Part shown: positions 59,981 to 64,000 of the stretch, piece after piece
Position numbering within the stretch: the first letter of the stretch is position 1
Layout: each line of letters opens with the position of its first letter
Assembly: GCF_026914265.1 (NCBI RefSeq)
Contig: NC_069124.1
Location: 54,455,888-54,519,887 of the forward strand
Direction of reading: 5' to 3'
DNA length: 64,000 bases
Source of the DNA: Mya arenaria
Lineage: Eukaryota > Mollusca > Bivalvia > Myida > Myidae
The notes under the pieces: model-generated
Database searches by the model: none
Told to the model about the DNA's origin: nothing
What the model saw: only the letters and a program-made list of their open reading frames with translations
Translations under genes and position numbers: made by a program

Positions 59981-60351
59981 TTGTAGGGACCGATTTGTAG
60001 TGTCCGTGATAACTTCTCCTTCTTCTTTCATGATAAAATAAAGCTATACACATTATGTTTTTATTTTCTTATGAAAACGTTCATGTATTTAAAACCATGA
60101 ACTCTGGAAAATAACCTTCAGTGTATTGCATTTCTGTAAACATATTTCAAGGAGATAAACTTGAATATTTCATATTTCTGACATTTTAATATCCATAAAA
60201 AATATATATGTATTAATGAACAATGTATGTATGCATTTAGGCTTGAATGTCAAAGTAACAGTTTATGAAAGTAAGTACAAATAATGGGAGAAACTTCATT
60301 ATGTCACGGACACTACAGCGTCACGGATACTACAGCATCACGGACACTACA
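59981..60351. mobile_element. Inverted-repeat element with 17-bp terminal subrepeats
   Basis: The left end holds TTGTAGGGACCGATT and TTGTAGTGTCCGTGAT, followed by AACTTCTCC. The right end holds three 17-bp repeats of the form GTCACGGACACTACAGC, which are the inverted form, preceded by GGGAGAAACTTC. The roughly 370 bp is non-coding. I remember TGTAGTGTCCGTGA repeats as ends of dispersed elements in marine invertebrates. Confidence 0.6.
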
Positions 60352-61666
60352 TCGAGGTTTTGCATCAACATTATGACTTTATCAGAAACAGAAAGATCTA
60401 AATAATTTAGTAAGATGAATATTCCAAGAGGTCCTTCTAACCAAGAAAGAATGGTTCATTATTAATTAGTTGATGGTGTGAAATATGGATAAGTTAATAA
60501 TACGCCATGGACACGACAATTGTTTCGGATCTTTAAACAAGATGCACAGCTTATAAGTATGTTTATTGTGTAAACATAATACTTTTTAATATATATTTTT
60601 CTTTTGTTCAACATCTTAAATGTTTAGTTAAGGGCTTCATTTGACTTAACTTCATCATTTTCATATCAAAATAGAAAATGTATAACGAACCTATGCCTCT
60701 ACTAAATTTCTCATAGTTTCTAAACCATTCGATTGATACTCACAATTTAGTATCATTTTAATGCTGTATTATAAGAAATAGAAATGCTTATTTTGACTTG
60801 TCTTTGGTTGTGAATACAATTGATAGATATGCATTTGTGTGTGCCAACATCTCTCCGTTTCAAGCGCAACAGCATAACATTGAAAATACCCTCTATTCGG
60901 GTACCATTAGCCAAGTAGATGCCTGATAGAAACCAATGATTGATATAAGAAAGCAATATACCATGAGATAGGTTAGAACATCAACTAGGCAAATGATTTA
61001 AACCGATTTCAACAACATATGCACAACAAAATCAAATGCATAAACACATATAAATATAGTGTCGTACTGTATTGAGGGTCAAAACACCAGCCCATCCAAT
61101 ATGAAGCACTGGCGTTTCAATAGGCCCAAAAAAGATTTTCCTGAGTCGGAAACTCATAGTAATTATGATAATCAGTGTTTTGATAAGATACATAATGGAC
61201 CCCAACCATATTCAGGAAGAAGCAGTGTTATTTATTGTAATAACCTTCACAAGCAAACATGGTACAGCGTCCATAGAAGGTTTCAACAAATGCATATTTA
61301 TGGTGTTATGACATTGGTTAACAAGGCTGTATAAAATCAAGATGTAGGCTATATCTAGTTCACCTTTCCCACTTCTTGTCTGTATGTGTGCCCTATTTAC
61401 AGAACGGATTACTGATGTCATGTTTCCGTATGAAAAGTTTTCGAAGAGCCGAAACCAACAGTGAAATTACTGAAATGTATACTGAACCTAGCCAAACCGG
61501 CGTCCATGTCACGCCTTAGGTTAAATCGTGTGGTCTATATGCCTGCTAATTGCCCCACTCTTTAAGAGCCAAGTGTTTTTGATATGTATAAAAAGAAAGT
61601 TAAATTTGTTGAGTGCGCCATGCTAAACACGGTTGTCAAAGTCGACAACATCCAATTCAGTTCGTT

Positions 61667-61745
61667 GTCGGTGGCGATGGCAAATATACCACTTTTTAAA
61701 GGATTCTGGACGAGAGGGTCCATAGTTCGATCCCCAGTAGGTGCT
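61667..61745 (+). repeat. tRNA-like SINE head or tRNA relic
   Basis: GTCGGTGGCGATGGCAAATA resembles a degraded tRNA 5' part. AGAGGGTCCATAGTTCGATC followed by CCCAG carries a B box and T-arm. The sequence beyond (CCAGTACTGGGC) recalls the body of mollusc SINEs. The fold is too irregular for a working tRNA. Confidence 0.4.
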
Positions 61746-62775
61746 TTGCATATGAATGCTTTACCAGTACTGGGCATTGGCCTGAAATAGTAAATGCTTT
61801 TAAATCACATGTATATAGCGTTTTTATAAGCTTTAAATATTGTAACTGTGTCAATGTTTGTCGATGTAAATTACGTTGTTTGCACGTTTACTTTGCTGTA
61901 ACGTATAAAAAATAAACTTCGTGCTCTCAGACGCTACGACAGACGCCTGCTTTGCCATTATGCACTGTGTGACTGACGCTCAGAAGCCTTAAATTTTGAA
62001 ATAATTGTTAAATATTGTGACCAGCGATCCCCACTTCAATATCAGTCGCGCAGCTTTTATTCTATTATGTTCAAATTGTAACAGGTAGAGTCGATCTTTC
62101 CGATAAGAGCATTGGTTAGGAGTAATCTTTGCCTTTTGCTGATTCTAAAGATCAGATGTTTATTTAGCCAGCGTTTTATTATACCTCCATAGGATCTTAT
62201 TTGGTTTTAGATTAGTTGAGACAGTGGGGAGAAACGGATAAGAAATATCGCTTTCTCCGCTGTTTTAATGTCATTTGAACAAGCCCTACCCGTGTTTACG
62301 AGTTTCAGATATCACTTGGAGTATTCTCAAACGGTGTTTTACATTTCAAATATTGTGAACTGTGTAATAAAGACCTCTATTTGAAGATTTGGGATGCACC
62401 CGATTAGAAACCACAGGATTGCTTTATACGTAGAATTAAGACAACCGGGAACATAGGTAACTCAATTACGTATCGAACACATTTATTCTGTTCTAAACTT
62501 CCTTATGTACATTAGTTATGATTGCATAAGCAGTTTTAATTATCAAAACAGTTTTAATATATTTCACAGAGGCAGAGAGCGATTAAGATTTTTGCGGAGT
62601 CTGTGAATATTAAGCAATTAATGTTACACTTTGAGTTTAAAGACATCTTATGAGGTCAAATAAAGATTGATCACTTCCAAATGTATCGTGTTTGATTTTC
62701 CATTGTGCAAAAACCACAGTTATGGGGTTGAATGTTAATCAGATGTTTCGTGTGCAATATTCGTTACTTATTAAT

Positions 62776-63111
62776 TTATGAATGTTCATTACTTCTTCTT
62801 CGATTAAACATGGTATGTTGATCATTTCGCTCACGGTTTATGACGTTTTCGACGAAATCTAGCTGCTCATGACGAACTGCATATTTTCCCCATGATTCTG
62901 TGGTGCACGGGCGCTCAGACGGTGCGGACGATTTATAATGAGGCGGTGATACACGAGTGTGATGCTGCTGCCAGCTCTGTTTCTTCTCATCTCGCGAGAT
63001 AAAGGGTCCTCTCGCCTGCACCGAGAGGCTGGGACCCGGCCGACCTGCAGCAGCAGTGAACGTGGGTTGTTGTGGCTTACCTGTGGTTGTCTGGCTTCTT
63101 CTATTGAACAC
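62776..63111 (-). CDS. Unrecognised open frame, possible exon
   Basis: A 112-codon frame on the minus strand starts at a GTG and is open for some 12 codons further upstream, so it may be an internal or last exon rather than a whole gene. The composition is much richer in G+C than the intron around it, and the residues are varied and polar (SWQQHHTRVSPPHYKSSAPS, SWGKYAVRHEQLDFVENVIN), unlike low-complexity noise. An alternative frame ending EEARQPQ meets a GTAAGC donor at about 63073. I do not recognise the product. It lies antisense inside the presumed Mastermind intron. Confidence 0.35.
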   Translation of the reverse strand: MFNRRSQTTTGKPQQPTFTAAAGRPGPSLSVQARGPFISRDEKKQSWQQHHTRVSPPHYKSSAPSERPCTTESWGKYAVRHEQLDFVENVINRERNDQHTMFNRRRSNEHS

Positions 63112-64000
63112 TCGACAGTTTTTTGATGCTGTTTGTTATCCAAACATCTGTGATCACATTCCCGTGTGGTCTCAAGTGGTGCTTTTATTTAACGACTAAT
63201 GATGTCATCAACGTTACACTGTTTATTTTGATTAATCCTGAAGAGAGCACACACAACTCCTACATGATGCATCGGAGAAGTTCATGAATTGCTTAAGTGA
63301 TGCCTTTTGATAAAATACCTTCTGAAATATCCAGATTTAGTCTGGCAAAAGATTGGTTTTTAAATGAAATTGAATGTTGTTGGGGCATTGCTTTGAAATT
63401 TGCTTAGGAACTTTGCTTTGAACGTTGGAATATTTCATGTTTCAGTAGATACCGTTCGAGCTTCAACTTGGATGAAATGTTTCTCCAACCCTCTGCTTAT
63501 ACAAGTTTGGTTGTTTTATTATACGGAATTATATTGCCTTGAAAGATGACAAAGGCAATCGTTTTAATTGATCGGAAAAGTCAGCTGAATACCAGAATTG
63601 ATATCAGGCTTTCGCGTCGTCTAATAATTCCTGCACTCGCAGACTAGGTGTCCCGGGGGAGGTTGGGTTGAAAAGTAGAAACGGGGTTTGCCCATTTACT
63701 TGTCTGTTTGCTGCTGTCTGCTACATGTCCTATCGATGTCTATTAACTATGTATGATGATTTTTGTTTGAACAAGACAAGATACCAGATAACGATAAAGG
63801 TCGCGTGTGTATAACAGTATTCTTTCAATCTTTAGTTACTATAGTGGAGATATAAATGTAGACTCCGTTTATTTCTCTGGTTCTCGGTAATCGATATAAG
63901 GCAATAGTCGGGATCTGTATGTCGTGGTAGGGACCAATTAGATGTATCAGACAATAACCGATATCGTAATATTGATAGGAAGCATTCTTGTACGCGCGCA

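Larger units (their letters stand above)
58057..64000 (+). other. mam: First intron of the Mastermind gene, extending beyond the window
   Basis: Starts with GTAAGT. No downstream exon with a MamL or glutamine-rich character is visible on the plus strand, so the intron is probably at least 5.9 kb. It is AT-rich with dispersed elements (59981, 61667) and one minus-strand open frame (62776). The 118-residue minus frame at 59114-59470 is not recognised. Confidence 0.6.

Overview
The window is non-coding-rich eukaryotic DNA, about two-thirds A+T by eye. It looks like an invertebrate genome, most likely a bivalve mollusc. Three things point there: nuclear-type tRNA-Val(CAC) and tRNA-Ala(TGC) genes, a Mastermind exon with a GT splice donor, and several short inverted-repeat elements whose ends I remember from bivalve genomes. 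The species call is inference. I see no bacterial genes, no CRISPR array and no virus-like element.

Layout. (1) 1-13.7 kb holds a block duplication: 1-6.1 kb and 8.1-13.7 kb are diverged copies of one roughly 3.2 kb segment, each enlarged by a different insertion (2532-4923 in the first, 8810-11123 in the second). Between them lie three short tRNA Val-Ala pairs (6.15-7.51 kb). (2) 14.1-27.5 kb is a tandem array of about 1.07 kb units, each carrying a tRNA-Val(CAC) and a tRNA-Ala(TGC) on the minus strand. With the early pairs this gives 16 Val and 15 full-length Ala loci plus two Ala relics. Copies range from consensus to clearly broken, and one 3,536 bp stretch is itself duplicated in tandem. 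(3) 28-33.4 kb holds dispersed elements, including a degraded CR1/L2-like LINE that sits inside another repeat. (4) 34.1-54.4 kb holds three unrelated minisatellites with units of 44 bp (9.4 kb), 36 bp (1.4 kb) and 68 bp (about 3 kb), separated by small inverted-repeat transposons. (5) 57.82-58.06 kb is the first coding exon of a Mastermind-like gene on the plus strand; its intron appears to run off the window.

The only confident protein-coding sequence is the Mastermind exon, a Notch coactivator domain. The most unusual feature is the alternating Val/Ala tRNA array. It has clear signs of unequal crossing-over and local homogenisation, including a Val copy whose anticodon now reads CGC (an alanine codon) at a Val/Ala deletion fusion.
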